Assembly: GCA_947488655.1 (NCBI GenBank)
Contig: CANKZZ010000007.1
Coordinates: 135,264-199,263 of the forward strand
DNA: 64,000 nucleotides
From: an uncultured Psychroserpens sp.
GTDB lineage: Bacteria > Bacteroidota > Bacteroidia > Flavobacteriales > Flavobacteriaceae
Reading direction: 5' to 3'
Shown here: positions 9,459 to 17,887 of the stretch, in pieces
Numbering within the stretch: the first letter of the stretch is position 1
How the letters are laid out: every line of letters starts with the position of its first letter
The notes under the pieces: generated by a model
Database searches by the model: none
What the model was told of the DNA's origin: nothing
The model's input: the letters and a program-made list of their open reading frames with translations, nothing else
Position numbers and translations under genes: made by a program

Positions 9459-10205
9459 ATGAAAATATTAGTATGTATTAGTCACGTACCAGATACAACA
9501 TCAAAAATTAATTTTACAGATGGCGATACAAAGTTTGACACTAATGGTGTACAATTTGTAATCAACCCAAACGATGAGTTTGGTTTAACTCGTGCTATGT
9601 GGTTTAAAGAAAAACAGGGTGCCCAAGTTACGGTTGTAAACGTTGGCGGGCCAGAAACAGAACCTACATTGCGTAAAGCATTAGCAATTGGAGCAGATGA
9701 AGCTATAAGAGTCAACACACAGGCTCAAGATGGTTACCAAGTTGCTAAAGAAATTGCAAACGTTGTAAAAGAAGGTGGTTATGATTTAGTAATCGCAGGA
9801 AGAGAATCTATTGATTATAATGGAGGAATGGTTCCTGGAATGATTGCAGCAATAACAAATTCTAATTTTGTTACTAATTGTATAAGTCTAGAAGTAGATG
9901 GTACAAACGCTACTGCTATGAGAGAAATAGATGGTGGTAAAGAAACTGTTACAACAAGTTTACCATTGGTTATTGGTGGACAAAAAGGATTGGTTGAAGA
10001 AAGTGACTTGCGCATACCTAACATGAGAGGTATTATGATGGCTCGTAAAAAACCATTATCTGTTGTAGAAGCTACCAATGCAGCTGTAGAAACTAACTCA
10101 GTTAAATTTGAGAAACCTGCTCCAAAAGGTGCAGTTACATTAGTTGATCCAGATAATATTGATGAATTAATCAATTTGCTTCATAACGAAGCAAAAGCGA
10201 TTTAA
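9459..10205 (+). CDS. etfB: electron transfer flavoprotein, beta subunit
   Basis: With EtfA it forms the FAD/AMP heterodimer that takes electrons from acyl-CoA dehydrogenases and passes them to the quinone pool. The 248 residues have the usual length and landmarks: MKILVCISHVPDT at the N-terminus, the nucleotide-binding VIAGRESIDYNGG region and the recognition-loop segment LRIPNMRGIMMARKKPL. etfA follows after 21 bp, a standard two-gene operon. Confidence 0.95.
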   Translation: MKILVCISHVPDTTSKINFTDGDTKFDTNGVQFVINPNDEFGLTRAMWFKEKQGAQVTVVNVGGPETEPTLRKALAIGADEAIRVNTQAQDGYQVAKEIANVVKEGGYDLVIAGRESIDYNGGMVPGMIAAITNSNFVTNCISLEVDGTNATAMREIDGGKETVTTSLPLVIGGQKGLVEESDLRIPNMRGIMMARKKPLSVVEATNAAVETNSVKFEKPAPKGAVTLVDPDNIDELINLLHNEAKAI

Positions 10206-10226
10206 TTAACCCTTAAAATTAAAAAC

Positions 10227-11189
10227 ATGTCAGTTTTAGTATATACAGAATCAGAACAAGGAAAATTCAAAAAAACAGCTTTTGAAGTAGCATCTTACGC
10301 TAAAGCAGTTGCAGACCAAATGGGAACAACTGTAACAGCTATAACCGTTAATGCTGGTGACACATCAGAATTAGGAAAATATGGTGTTGATAAAGTATTA
10401 AGTGTCACAAATAGCGATTTAGATAAGTTTAATGCAAAAGCATACGCAAGTGTGATAGTTGAAGCTGCTAAGCAAGAAAGTGCTAAAGTGGTTGTTTTAA
10501 GCTCTAGTGCAGACAGTAAATATCTTGCTCCTATTGTTTCAATAGGACTAGAAGCAGGTTATGCATCAAATGTAGTAGAAGCACCATCTAGCACATCTCC
10601 TTTTACAGTAAAACGTACAGCGTTTACTAATAAAGCATTTAATATGACTACCATAGATACAGATACTAAAATTATTGGCGTATCTAAAAATGCTTTCGGT
10701 TTAAAAGAATCTAGCGGAAATGCTTCTTCGGAAGATTTTTCGCCTGCAATATCAACATCTGGAGTTACAGTACAATCTGTAGATAGAGCAACAGATAAAG
10801 TTACCATTGCAGATGCCGAAATCGTAGTTTCAGGTGGTCGTGGACTTAAAGGTCCAGAAAATTGGGGAATGATAGAAGAATTAGCCGAAGTTCTAGGAGC
10901 AGCAACTGCTTGTTCTAAACCGGTTTCAGATTTAGGTTGGAGACCACACAGCGAACACGTTGGTCAAACAGGAAAACCAGTAGCATCTAACTTATATATT
11001 GCAATAGGAATTTCTGGAGCCATACAACATTTAGCAGGTATTAATTCATCTAAAGTTAAAGTTGTAATTAATACAGATCCAGAAGCACCTTTCTTTAAAG
11101 CTGCAGATTACGGTATTGTTGGTGATGCCTTTGAAGTTGTACCAACATTGATTGAAAAATTAAAGGCTTTTAAAGCTCAAAACGCATAA
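10227..11189 (+). CDS. etfA: electron transfer flavoprotein, alpha subunit
   Basis: This partner of EtfB carries the FAD. The 320 residues show the C-terminal FAD domain with VSGGRGLKGPENW and GQTGKPVASNLYIAIGISGA, both typical of the family. Translation probably follows etfB directly (21-bp gap). A copy of the repeated TTCTTCGGAA motif lies in the coding sequence at 10724-10733 (codons for Ser-Ser-Glu). A large hairpin after the stop codon (11212-11290) probably ends the operon. Confidence 0.95.
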   Translation: MSVLVYTESEQGKFKKTAFEVASYAKAVADQMGTTVTAITVNAGDTSELGKYGVDKVLSVTNSDLDKFNAKAYASVIVEAAKQESAKVVVLSSSADSKYLAPIVSIGLEAGYASNVVEAPSSTSPFTVKRTAFTNKAFNMTTIDTDTKIIGVSKNAFGLKESSGNASSEDFSPAISTSGVTVQSVDRATDKVTIADAEIVVSGGRGLKGPENWGMIEELAEVLGAATACSKPVSDLGWRPHSEHVGQTGKPVASNLYIAIGISGAIQHLAGINSSKVKVVINTDPEAPFFKAADYGIVGDAFEVVPTLIEKLKAFKAQNA

Positions 11190-11204
11190 TTTTTTATAAA
11201 TTGT

Positions 11205-11290
11205 AGTTCCAAAAGAACTGTTTTGATTTGGTTGTTTAAACTTAAATCTGCACTTTGCAGTTGTTAAAGTCCAAATTAAAACAGTTCTTT
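11205..11290 (+). ncRNA. structured RNA element between etfA and the BFN gene
   Basis: Two 20-nt arms (11212-11231 and 11271-11290) pair along their whole length with one G-U. The 39-nt loop carries its own CTGCA/TGCAG stem (11248-11260). An alternative small hairpin AGTTC-CAAAA-GAACT (11205-11219) uses part of the left arm, so the two folds exclude each other. T-rich sequence follows and the next ATG is at 11305. It could be the etfBA terminator, a leader controlling the next gene, or both. Confidence 0.5.
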
Positions 11291-11304
11291 ACGTTTTCTT
11301 AATT

Positions 11305-11919
11305 ATGAGCCTAGTTAGATTAAACATTAAAGGAATTTCATACAGCCAAACTCAAAATGGTGCGTATGCCTTAATTCTAAATGAAGTAGATGGTGATCGT
11401 AAATTACCAATAGTAATTGGTGCTTTTGAAGCCCAATCTATTGCCATTGCCTTAGAAAAAGAAATTAGACCTCCTAGACCGCTTACGCACGATTTATTTA
11501 AAAATTTCGCAGATCGTTTTGATATCGTTGTGAAACAGGTCATTATACACAAATTAGTAGATGGTGTCTTTTATTCAAGCCTTATTTGCGAACGCGATAA
11601 AATTGAAGAAATCATAGATGCACGTACTAGTGATGCAATTGCTCTGGCTCTTCGATTTAAAGCACCCATTTTTACTTATAAAAATATTTTAGATAAAGCT
11701 GGTATTTATCTTAAAGTAAATCCTAAAAAGGAAGGTGAAGAACAAGATCAAGACTCTATTCTTGTTGATGATATGGTCGTAGAAGAAATTGAAGCAAGTA
11801 TCCAAGATAATTATATGGATAAATCCCTTCAAGAATTACACACACTCTTAGATGAAGCTGTTAATAACGAAGACTACGAAAAAGCTGCTAAGATTAGAGA
11901 TGAAATTGACAAACGATAA
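11305..11919 (+). CDS. bifunctional-nuclease-domain protein (DUF151) with a C-terminal UVR motif
   Basis: Residues about 1-135 form the BFN/DUF151 domain (GISYSQTQNGAYALIL, then RTSDAIALALRF). Residues about 168-204 form a UvrB/UvrC-type helical hairpin (LQELHTLLDEAVNNEDYEKA). The family is named for nuclease activity reported in a plant member; the bacterial role is unsettled. The UVR motif suggests a protein contact as in excision repair, which is inference. At 204 residues it matches other Bacteroidetes homologues. The transporter gene starts 10 bp after its stop, so the two are likely co-transcribed. Confidence 0.88.
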   Translation: MSLVRLNIKGISYSQTQNGAYALILNEVDGDRKLPIVIGAFEAQSIAIALEKEIRPPRPLTHDLFKNFADRFDIVVKQVIIHKLVDGVFYSSLICERDKIEEIIDARTSDAIALALRFKAPIFTYKNILDKAGIYLKVNPKKEGEEQDQDSILVDDMVVEEIEASIQDNYMDKSLQELHTLLDEAVNNEDYEKAAKIRDEIDKR

Positions 11920-11929
11920 CAATTTTCTT

Positions 11930-13687
11930 ATGAGACATTTTTTACTAGCTATTGCAGCTATTTTTTTTGGCACTACATTGACTTTTGGTCAAACATTAGA
12001 AAAAAATTGGCAATTTGAAACTGTAAAAAATGATTCAGGTGTTTCATTATATAATATCCAATCTACAGATGAGTTTCAACTTAAAGATGGTGAGTTTAAC
12101 TACGCTATAAAATCAATTGATACTCTTGGAGATTTTTCAGGAAATTATATGTTTCAAAATAATTTATTAGTTCTCTATTATGATACACCTTTAGAAAAAA
12201 TAGAACGCTATAAAATTTCAGAATTAACAGATTCTACACTAATTTTTTCTAACAAACTTAAGAGCTTTAGTTTTAAATCTGCATCAGATGCTGTTGTAGC
12301 TACAGAAGCTAACGATGGTGTTACTGGAAGCATAATACCAAGTCAAGGTTTTTCAATGAACAGTTTATGGAGAGGCGTTCTAGGTATGATTTCTTTAATT
12401 TGTATTGCGTTTTTATTTAGTAGTAATCGCAAAGCAATTAACTGGAAAACTGTTGGTATTGGTTTAGCTTTTCAACTAATTATTGCAATTGGAGTGTTAA
12501 AAGTTAGCTTTATAAAAACTATTTTCGAATTTATAGGACAAGGTTTTATAGAAATTTTAAGCTACACAAAAGCAGGTAGTGAGTTTTTATTTGGAGGCAT
12601 GTTAGACGTGACTTCCTTTGGGTTTATTTTCGCATTTCAAGTACTACCAACAATTATATTCTTCTCTGCATTAACCTCAGTTTTATTCTATTTAGGATTG
12701 ATTCAAAGATTAGTAAAAGGCATGGGATGGTTATTATCTAAAGTCTTAGGAATTTCGGGAGCAGAGAGCTTAAGCGTTGCAGGAAATATTTTCTTAGGTC
12801 AAACCGAAGCACCATTATTAATTAAGGCTTATTTAGAAAAAATGAATAAGTCTGAAATTCTCTTAGTGATGATTGGTGGTATGGCAACCGTAGCAGGTGC
12901 TGTTCTTGCTGCGTACATTGGATTTCTAGGTGGAGAAGATGAAGCCTTACAATTGTTCTATGCAAAACATTTATTAGCAGCTTCTGTTATGGCAGCTCCT
13001 GGAGCTATTGTAATTTCTAAAATTTTATTTCCTCAAACTGAAAAGGTAAATACAGACGTTCACGTATCTCAAGAAAAAATTGGCTCAAACATCTTAGAAG
13101 CAATTGCTAATGGAACTACGGAAGGTTTAAGACTAGCTGTAAATGTAGGAGCTATGCTTCTAGTATTTGTAGCATTTATTGCCATGTTTAATGGTATCAT
13201 AGGTGGTATTGCAGGTTTTGATGGTTTCACAATTGATTTTTTAAATATTAATTGGCACTTCACCTCTCTAAATGAAATTATTGCAGCAAATACACCATAT
13301 GACTCATTATCCTTAGAGTTTATTTTAGGTTACCTTTTTGCGCCTTTGATGTGGTTAATTGGTGTGGCTAATGAAGATATGGCGCTTATGGGTCAACTAT
13401 TAGGTATTAAATTAGCTGCGAGCGAATTTATAGGTTATATCCAATTAGCAGATCTTAAAAATGCAGCAAACGCAACGCATTTAAAATATGAGAAATCTAT
13501 AATTATGGCAACATATATGCTTTGTGGTTTTGCAAACTTTGCGTCTATAGGCATCCAAATTGGTGGCATTGGCTCTTTGGCTCCTGGTCAACGTAAACAA
13601 CTTTCAAAATTTGGTATAAAAGCGTTAATTGGTGGTACACTTGCATCACTAATATCTGCTACTATTGCAGGAATGATTATAGGATAA
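11930..13687 (+). CDS. concentrative nucleoside transporter with an N-terminal periplasmic domain
   Basis: The C-terminal 430 or so residues are a NupC/CNT transporter, which imports nucleosides with Na+ or H+. Recognisable pieces are GNIFLGQTEAPLLIKAYL and CGFANFASIGIQIGGIG. Ahead of it lies a signal-peptide-like segment (residues 1-21, ending FGQ) and a beta-rich domain (about 22-117, lipocalin-like in feel), before the first transporter helix near residue 147. The start at ATG 11930 is chosen because it gives this signal sequence; the frame is also open upstream into the preceding gene. thyA and the DHFR fusion lie downstream, consistent with thymidine metabolism. Confidence 0.88.
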   Translation: MRHFLLAIAAIFFGTTLTFGQTLEKNWQFETVKNDSGVSLYNIQSTDEFQLKDGEFNYAIKSIDTLGDFSGNYMFQNNLLVLYYDTPLEKIERYKISELTDSTLIFSNKLKSFSFKSASDAVVATEANDGVTGSIIPSQGFSMNSLWRGVLGMISLICIAFLFSSNRKAINWKTVGIGLAFQLIIAIGVLKVSFIKTIFEFIGQGFIEILSYTKAGSEFLFGGMLDVTSFGFIFAFQVLPTIIFFSALTSVLFYLGLIQRLVKGMGWLLSKVLGISGAESLSVAGNIFLGQTEAPLLIKAYLEKMNKSEILLVMIGGMATVAGAVLAAYIGFLGGEDEALQLFYAKHLLAASVMAAPGAIVISKILFPQTEKVNTDVHVSQEKIGSNILEAIANGTTEGLRLAVNVGAMLLVFVAFIAMFNGIIGGIAGFDGFTIDFLNINWHFTSLNEIIAANTPYDSLSLEFILGYLFAPLMWLIGVANEDMALMGQLLGIKLAASEFIGYIQLADLKNAANATHLKYEKSIIMATYMLCGFANFASIGIQIGGIGSLAPGQRKQLSKFGIKALIGGTLASLISATIAGMIIG

Positions 13688-13760
13688 TAACAAATCGCCA
13701 AAATGATTTTTTTGTCTTAAAATTATATACTTACCATAGTTAATAACTTTTAATATTATA

Positions 13761-13796
13761 AAGGGTTGAAATCATATAGATTCAACCTTATTTTTT
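13761..13796 (+). terminator. terminator after the nucleoside transporter gene
   Basis: GGTTGAA (13764-13770) pairs with TTCAACC (13781-13787), extendable by a further pair of bases across a bulge, and is followed by a T-rich tract. It lies 75 bases past the transporter stop and upstream of thyA. Confidence 0.6.
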
Positions 13797-13858
13797 ATTT
13801 TTAATTTCTGAAATTTTACTTTTAATTTAAAGAAATTCCCACTTTCGAGGGAAATGTT

Positions 13859-14683
13859 ATGAAACAATACCACGACTTAGTAAAACACGTTTTAGATCAA
13901 GGTAACGAAAAAGGAGATCGCACTGGCACAGGTACCAAAAGCGTATTTGGATATCAAATGCGATTTGATTTAAGTGAAGGGTTCCCAATGGTTACTACAA
14001 AAAAACTACACTTAAAATCTATTATTTACGAATTATTATGGTTTTTAAAAGGAGATACAAATATTAATTACCTCACCGAAAATGGCGTTAAAATTTGGAA
14101 CTCTTGGGCAGATAAAAATGGAGATCTAGGTCCTGTATACGGTCACCAGTGGCGTAATTGGAATAATGATGATATTGATCAAATTAAAGAAGTAATAGAA
14201 ACTTTAAAAACTAATCCTAATAGTCGTCGTATGATGGTATCTGCATGGAATCCTTCTGTTATGCCAGACACATCAAAATCATTTGACGAAAATGTTGCAA
14301 ATGGTAAAGCAGCCTTACCTCCTTGTCACGCCTTTTTTCAATTTTATGTAGCTAATGGTAAATTATCGTGTCAATTATATCAACGTAGTGCAGATATATT
14401 TTTAGGAGTTCCTTTTAACATTGCCTCTTATGCATTATTTACAATGATGATGGCACAAGTTTGCGGTTATGAAGCAGGAGAATTTATACACACCTTTGGT
14501 GATGCTCATATTTATAGTAATCATATCGAACAATTAGAACTCCAATTATCTAGAGACCCTAGACCATTACCAAAAATGAAAATTAATCCTGAAGTAAAAG
14601 ATATTTTTGATTTTAAATTTGAAGATTTCACTTTAGAAGATTACAATCCGCATCCACATATTAAAGGTGCTGTAGCTGTATAA
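13859..14683 (+). CDS. thyA: thymidylate synthase
   Basis: Methylates dUMP to dTMP using methylene-tetrahydrofolate, yielding dihydrofolate. The 274 residues include the phosphate-binding [19 protein letters not shown], the [10 protein letters not shown] segment, the nucleophile in [12 protein letters not shown] and the C-terminal folate-binding end ([11 protein letters not shown]). It is a few residues longer than the E. coli enzyme owing to a small insert before the active site. A dihydrofolate reductase fusion lies 1.1 kb downstream on the same strand and would recycle the product. Confidence 0.97.
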   Translation: MKQYHDLVKHVLDQGNEKGDRTGTGTKSVFGYQMRFDLSEGFPMVTTKKLHLKSIIYELLWFLKGDTNINYLTENGVKIWNSWADKNGDLGPVYGHQWRNWNNDDIDQIKEVIETLKTNPNSRRMMVSAWNPSVMPDTSKSFDENVANGKAALPPCHAFFQFYVANGKLSCQLYQRSADIFLGVPFNIASYALFTMMMAQVCGYEAGEFIHTFGDAHIYSNHIEQLELQLSRDPRPLPKMKINPEVKDIFDFKFEDFTLEDYNPHPHIKGAVAV

Positions 14684-14691
14684 TTTATGAT

Positions 14692-15126
14692 ATGAAACTT
14701 ACACTTTTTACACTTTGTTTATTCTTCCATTTTAGTTGTTTTTCTCAAGAAACTAATACTAAAAGCCCAGACACACTTATAGTTATAGATAAAGCTCCAG
14801 TTTATAAAAACTGTGACAAAAATATGAGTAATGCAGACCTAAAAAGATGCATGATGAGTGAATTAAACGCTCATATTGGACAAAGATTCAACACTAAAGT
14901 TGCCAGAGGCTTAGGATTACCATCTGGAGTCGTGAGAATAAAAGTGTTTTTTGATGTTAGTAAAAAAGGAAAAATAGTTAATGTAACAGCTAATGGACCA
15001 CATATAAAACTTGAAAAAGAAGCCATAAGAGTTTTAAAGTCTGCATCACGTTTTAAACAACCTGGATATATTAAAGACCGTCCTGTAAATGTGTCCTATG
15101 TTATCCCAATTGCTTTTGCTTTATAA
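14692..15126 (+). CDS. secreted TonB C-terminal-like domain protein
   Basis: A 144-residue product with a signal peptide (MKLTLFTLCLFFHFSCFSQ) followed by one TonB_C-like domain: PVYKNC at the front, then RIKVFFDVSKKGKIVNVTANGP, EKEAIRVLKSAS and VNVSYVIPIAF. It lacks a cytoplasmic or Pro-rich TonB stalk, so it is not a full energy transducer. Single-domain proteins of this kind are common in Flavobacteriaceae and their role is unknown. It starts 8 bp after thyA and is probably co-transcribed. Confidence 0.82.
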   Translation: MKLTLFTLCLFFHFSCFSQETNTKSPDTLIVIDKAPVYKNCDKNMSNADLKRCMMSELNAHIGQRFNTKVARGLGLPSGVVRIKVFFDVSKKGKIVNVTANGPHIKLEKEAIRVLKSASRFKQPGYIKDRPVNVSYVIPIAFAL

Positions 15127-15130
15127 AATA

Positions 15131-15168
15131 AAAAGAGCTTTCAAATTTAAATTTGAAAGCTCTTTTTT
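15131..15168. terminator. bidirectional terminator
   Basis: A perfect palindrome of 15-bp arms (15134-15148 and 15149-15163) lies between two convergent genes. It has A-rich flank on the left and T-rich flank on the right, so it can serve transcripts from either side. Confidence 0.8.
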
Positions 15169-15188
15169 TAATCTCGATAAACGTGTGA

Positions 15189-15488
15189 TTACACGTTTAA
15201 AACACCGTTTTCTGCTCCAGCATAATCGCTCCACGCGTAAGCATCTGCTTGGTCGTCATTAACGTAAGTACCATCAACAACATATCTAAACTCATATGAG
15301 TTATCTTTTTCTAAATCTACAGTTCCCTTAAAAGTTCCGTTTTTTAATTTTTTAAGTTCAACAGCTTTTTTTTCATTCCATTCGTTGAAAGATCCTACTA
15401 CTGATACTTTTTGTGCCTCCTCAGCTGGCAAAGAAAATGTTACCTTGCAAACTGGCTTGCTTTTTAAAAATTGTTTTGTAATTGCCAT
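15189..15488 (-). CDS. small isoamylase early-set / CBM48-like protein
   Basis: A cytoplasmic protein of 99 residues made almost wholly of one early-set immunoglobulin-like domain, as in AMPK-beta and glycogen-branching enzymes: VSVVGSFNEWNEKKAVELKK, then FRYVVDGTYVNDDQADAY. The Trp in FNEWN and the aromatic residues at the end are the usual glucan-contact positions. No catalytic domain is attached and no glycogen gene is nearby, so a glucan-binding or regulatory role is inferred only from the fold. It is convergent with the TonB-C gene. Confidence 0.88.
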   Translation of the reverse strand: MAITKQFLKSKPVCKVTFSLPAEEAQKVSVVGSFNEWNEKKAVELKKLKNGTFKGTVDLEKDNSYEFRYVVDGTYVNDDQADAYAWSDYAGAENGVLNV

Positions 15489-15779
15489 AATAATTATGAA
15501 TTAATTTCTTAGCCAAATGTATAAAAGAAACATTGATAGTCAAATGAATATCTAACTGTAAATTAAAGAATTGTTGTTTTCTTAATAAAAGGGTATTATT
15601 ATTTTGAACTATTAAATTAATGACTTCATAAATTATCATATTCACAACGCTACAACAAGTCCTTAACTACTGATTTTCATAACGTTAAACACTATATCGT
15701 TTTCGTTCAATATTAATTTCCGAAGAAAATAATAATTATAACGTTTGCGCTAAAAAGAGTAACTTTACAATTCTAAATT

Positions 15780-16721
15780 ATGTTATTTATGTTTGGAAAA
15801 AAGAAATCAATACCACAAATAGACAAAGAGCAATTAGCGTTAATTAAGTATGCCGAAAAGCGTATTAAACAAAAACGACGTGTTTATATTCACTTTGTAG
15901 TTTTTCTAATCGGAGCTGTCTTTTTAATTGTAGCCAACACCGTTTTGGGTATTGGAAAAGACTTTACAATCGCTGGACTCAATTGGTTTGTGATAGCTAT
16001 AATTTTATGGTTAGCATTTTTTATTTACCACTTTATAAGTGTTTTTATAACGCACAAATTTATGGGTAAGGATTGGGAAGATCAACAGCGCGAAACACTT
16101 GTTGCAAAACAACAAGAACGTATAGAACAATTAAAGCAACAGTTTTTAAAAGAAGAAATAGAAATTGCAAAATCTCAAGCTTTTAATGAAACCTTAATAG
16201 AAACAGCTCCAGCTGGAAAAAAAAAAGTTGAGCGCACTATAATTGTTGCTGCTGGAGAAAACAATGCAATTGGCAAAGACAATGATCTTATATGGCATTT
16301 GAGTGACGACTTAAAACGTTTTAAATCATTAACAAATGGTCACCATATTATAATGGGACGTAAAACTTTTGAGAGTTTCCCTAAACCACTACCAAATCGT
16401 ACACATATAGTTATTACTCGTCAAAATAATTACAAAGCTCCAGATGGTGTCATTATTGTTAATAACATGGAAGATGCGCTAGATGCAGCTAGAAGTGATA
16501 AGCAACCTTTTATAATTGGAGGAGGTGAAATTTACAAACAGTCTATGCTCTTGGCAGATAAAATTGAAATTACGAGAGTACATCATAGTTTTCCTAATGC
16601 TGATACATTTTTTCCAGAAATTGATAAGTCTTTATGGAAAGAAATCGCCAGAAGAGAACATCCTAAAGACGATAAACATGAGTTTTCGTTTACTTTTTTA
16701 ACTTATGAGAGAATTTTATAA
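15780..16721 (+). CDS. folA: 2TM-domain / dihydrofolate reductase fusion
   Basis: Reduces dihydrofolate to tetrahydrofolate with NADPH. The DHFR domain starts near residue 152 (TIIVAAGENNAIGKDNDLIW) and has the catalytic acid (Asp 177 in SDDLKRF), the MGRKTFESF cofactor segment and IGGGEIYKQ. Ahead of it are two membrane helices (about 36-56 and 66-90) of the PF13239 2TM type and a charged coiled linker (about 97-150). A soluble DHFR has about 160 residues; this protein has 313. The sequence is one uninterrupted frame. The enzyme should therefore be anchored on the cytoplasmic face of the inner membrane. A copy of the repeated motif sits 53 bp upstream (15718-15727). Confidence 0.92.
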   Translation: MLFMFGKKKSIPQIDKEQLALIKYAEKRIKQKRRVYIHFVVFLIGAVFLIVANTVLGIGKDFTIAGLNWFVIAIILWLAFFIYHFISVFITHKFMGKDWEDQQRETLVAKQQERIEQLKQQFLKEEIEIAKSQAFNETLIETAPAGKKKVERTIIVAAGENNAIGKDNDLIWHLSDDLKRFKSLTNGHHIIMGRKTFESFPKPLPNRTHIVITRQNNYKAPDGVIIVNNMEDALDAARSDKQPFIIGGGEIYKQSMLLADKIEITRVHHSFPNADTFFPEIDKSLWKEIARREHPKDDKHEFSFTFLTYERIL

Positions 16722-16754
16722 TTTTCTTTCAGAAGGATAATTAAATTTAAAATC

Positions 16755-17882
16755 ATGCATCGTTTACTTACAATTTTAGTGTTTATATTTTTTGCACGAA
16801 TGGATGCACAAAATTCTAAAGCGTATGTTATTGATGGCGTGCTTTATGATAATAAAACTTACAATATTGAATTAAATTTAGATGCTAAGTATATTTACTC
16901 GACTGCTAATCTTACAGACTCAAAAAAAATTATCGAGCTAGGCTTTCATAATAAAGATACTATTACCTTTATTACCACACAAGCGTTTAATAAACGGTCT
17001 GATAGTATAAGGAATATTCCTTCAACAGATTATATTTTAAATAACACTAATAAAACGTGGTATAAAGACAATGTTCTATATTCTGGCCCCTTTATTAATT
17101 ACTATTACAATGGAATAAAAAAAAGTGAAGGAACTATTATTAATGGCAAAGTTGAAGGAGTAAGCTTTCATTATCATACTAACGGAATTATAAAGGAAAA
17201 ACATAATTACAAGAACAGCTATTTCAATGGTACTCAACAATATTACTTTAACAACGGTAATATTAAAAAAAAAGGAGATTATAAAAACGGTAAAAGAATT
17301 GGGACTTGGGAAGAATACTTCATTAACGGAAATTTAAGTCTACAATATTTTTATAACAATAGTGGTGATACAACTAATGCAATAGAGTACTATTCTAATG
17401 GTAAAGTAAAAAGGAAACTTCAACCTTATATAGAATTTCAAAATATTGTGATTTATAAAGATTTTAGAGTAAATAGGGATCATTATCATCATTCAGATTA
17501 TCTTCAAGGGAAAATAGAATTTCGTAAAAAAGAAATTAAACAACTACGCAAAAAACTCAACAAATTAGATAGTAAAATAAAATCCAGCATCCCTATTGAC
17601 TTAGATTACTTGTATAGAGGAATTTTATATGGAGTATTAAATGACAGAGAACTTTCTATCAGAGATTTTAAAAATGCCCTAGAATTAGAACCACTTAATT
17701 ATCAAGCACAATATTTATTATTAATAAGTCTTATTCATAAATATTTAGATGTATCCATAGAAAAAATTCCTGTAGATGATATTAATTATATCTGCTCGGG
17801 ATTAAAAGATAGGATTAACGACCATGTCCATAAATTAGATGTGTTGTATTTAAACCAATATTATAAATACTGTGAGAACTAA
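16755..17882 (+). CDS. secreted MORN-like-repeat protein with a TPR-like tail
   Basis: The product of 375 residues begins with a signal peptide (MHRLLTILVFIFFARMDAQ). Residues about 110-205 hold four imperfect YwqK/MORN-type repeats of the form G-x-Y/F-x-x-Y-x-N-G-x-I/L. The C-terminal third is helical and TPR-like (LYRGILYGVLNDRELSIRDF). Such proteins are frequent in Bacteroidetes and mostly uncharacterised; the toxin-antitoxin label sometimes attached to YwqK has no support here. It lies 6 bp upstream of the FAD oxidoreductase and is likely co-transcribed with it. Confidence 0.75.
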   Translation: MHRLLTILVFIFFARMDAQNSKAYVIDGVLYDNKTYNIELNLDAKYIYSTANLTDSKKIIELGFHNKDTITFITTQAFNKRSDSIRNIPSTDYILNNTNKTWYKDNVLYSGPFINYYYNGIKKSEGTIINGKVEGVSFHYHTNGIIKEKHNYKNSYFNGTQQYYFNNGNIKKKGDYKNGKRIGTWEEYFINGNLSLQYFYNNSGDTTNAIEYYSNGKVKRKLQPYIEFQNIVIYKDFRVNRDHYHHSDYLQGKIEFRKKEIKQLRKKLNKLDSKIKSSIPIDLDYLYRGILYGVLNDRELSIRDFKNALELEPLNYQAQYLLLISLIHKYLDVSIEKIPVDDINYICSGLKDRINDHVHKLDVLYLNQYYKYCEN

Positions 17883-17887
17883 ATCAT

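Noticed and set aside
9815..10174. 119-codon minus-strand frame inside etfB
   Set aside because: Fully antisense to a recognised ETF gene and without family features.
15421..15645. 74-codon minus-strand frame overlapping the CBM48 gene start
   Set aside because: It overlaps a recognised gene in another frame and extends into AT-rich non-coding DNA.
16755..17882. YwqK-type repeats read as a toxin-antitoxin system
   Set aside because: The repeats are MORN-like, the protein has a signal peptide and no toxin gene is adjacent.
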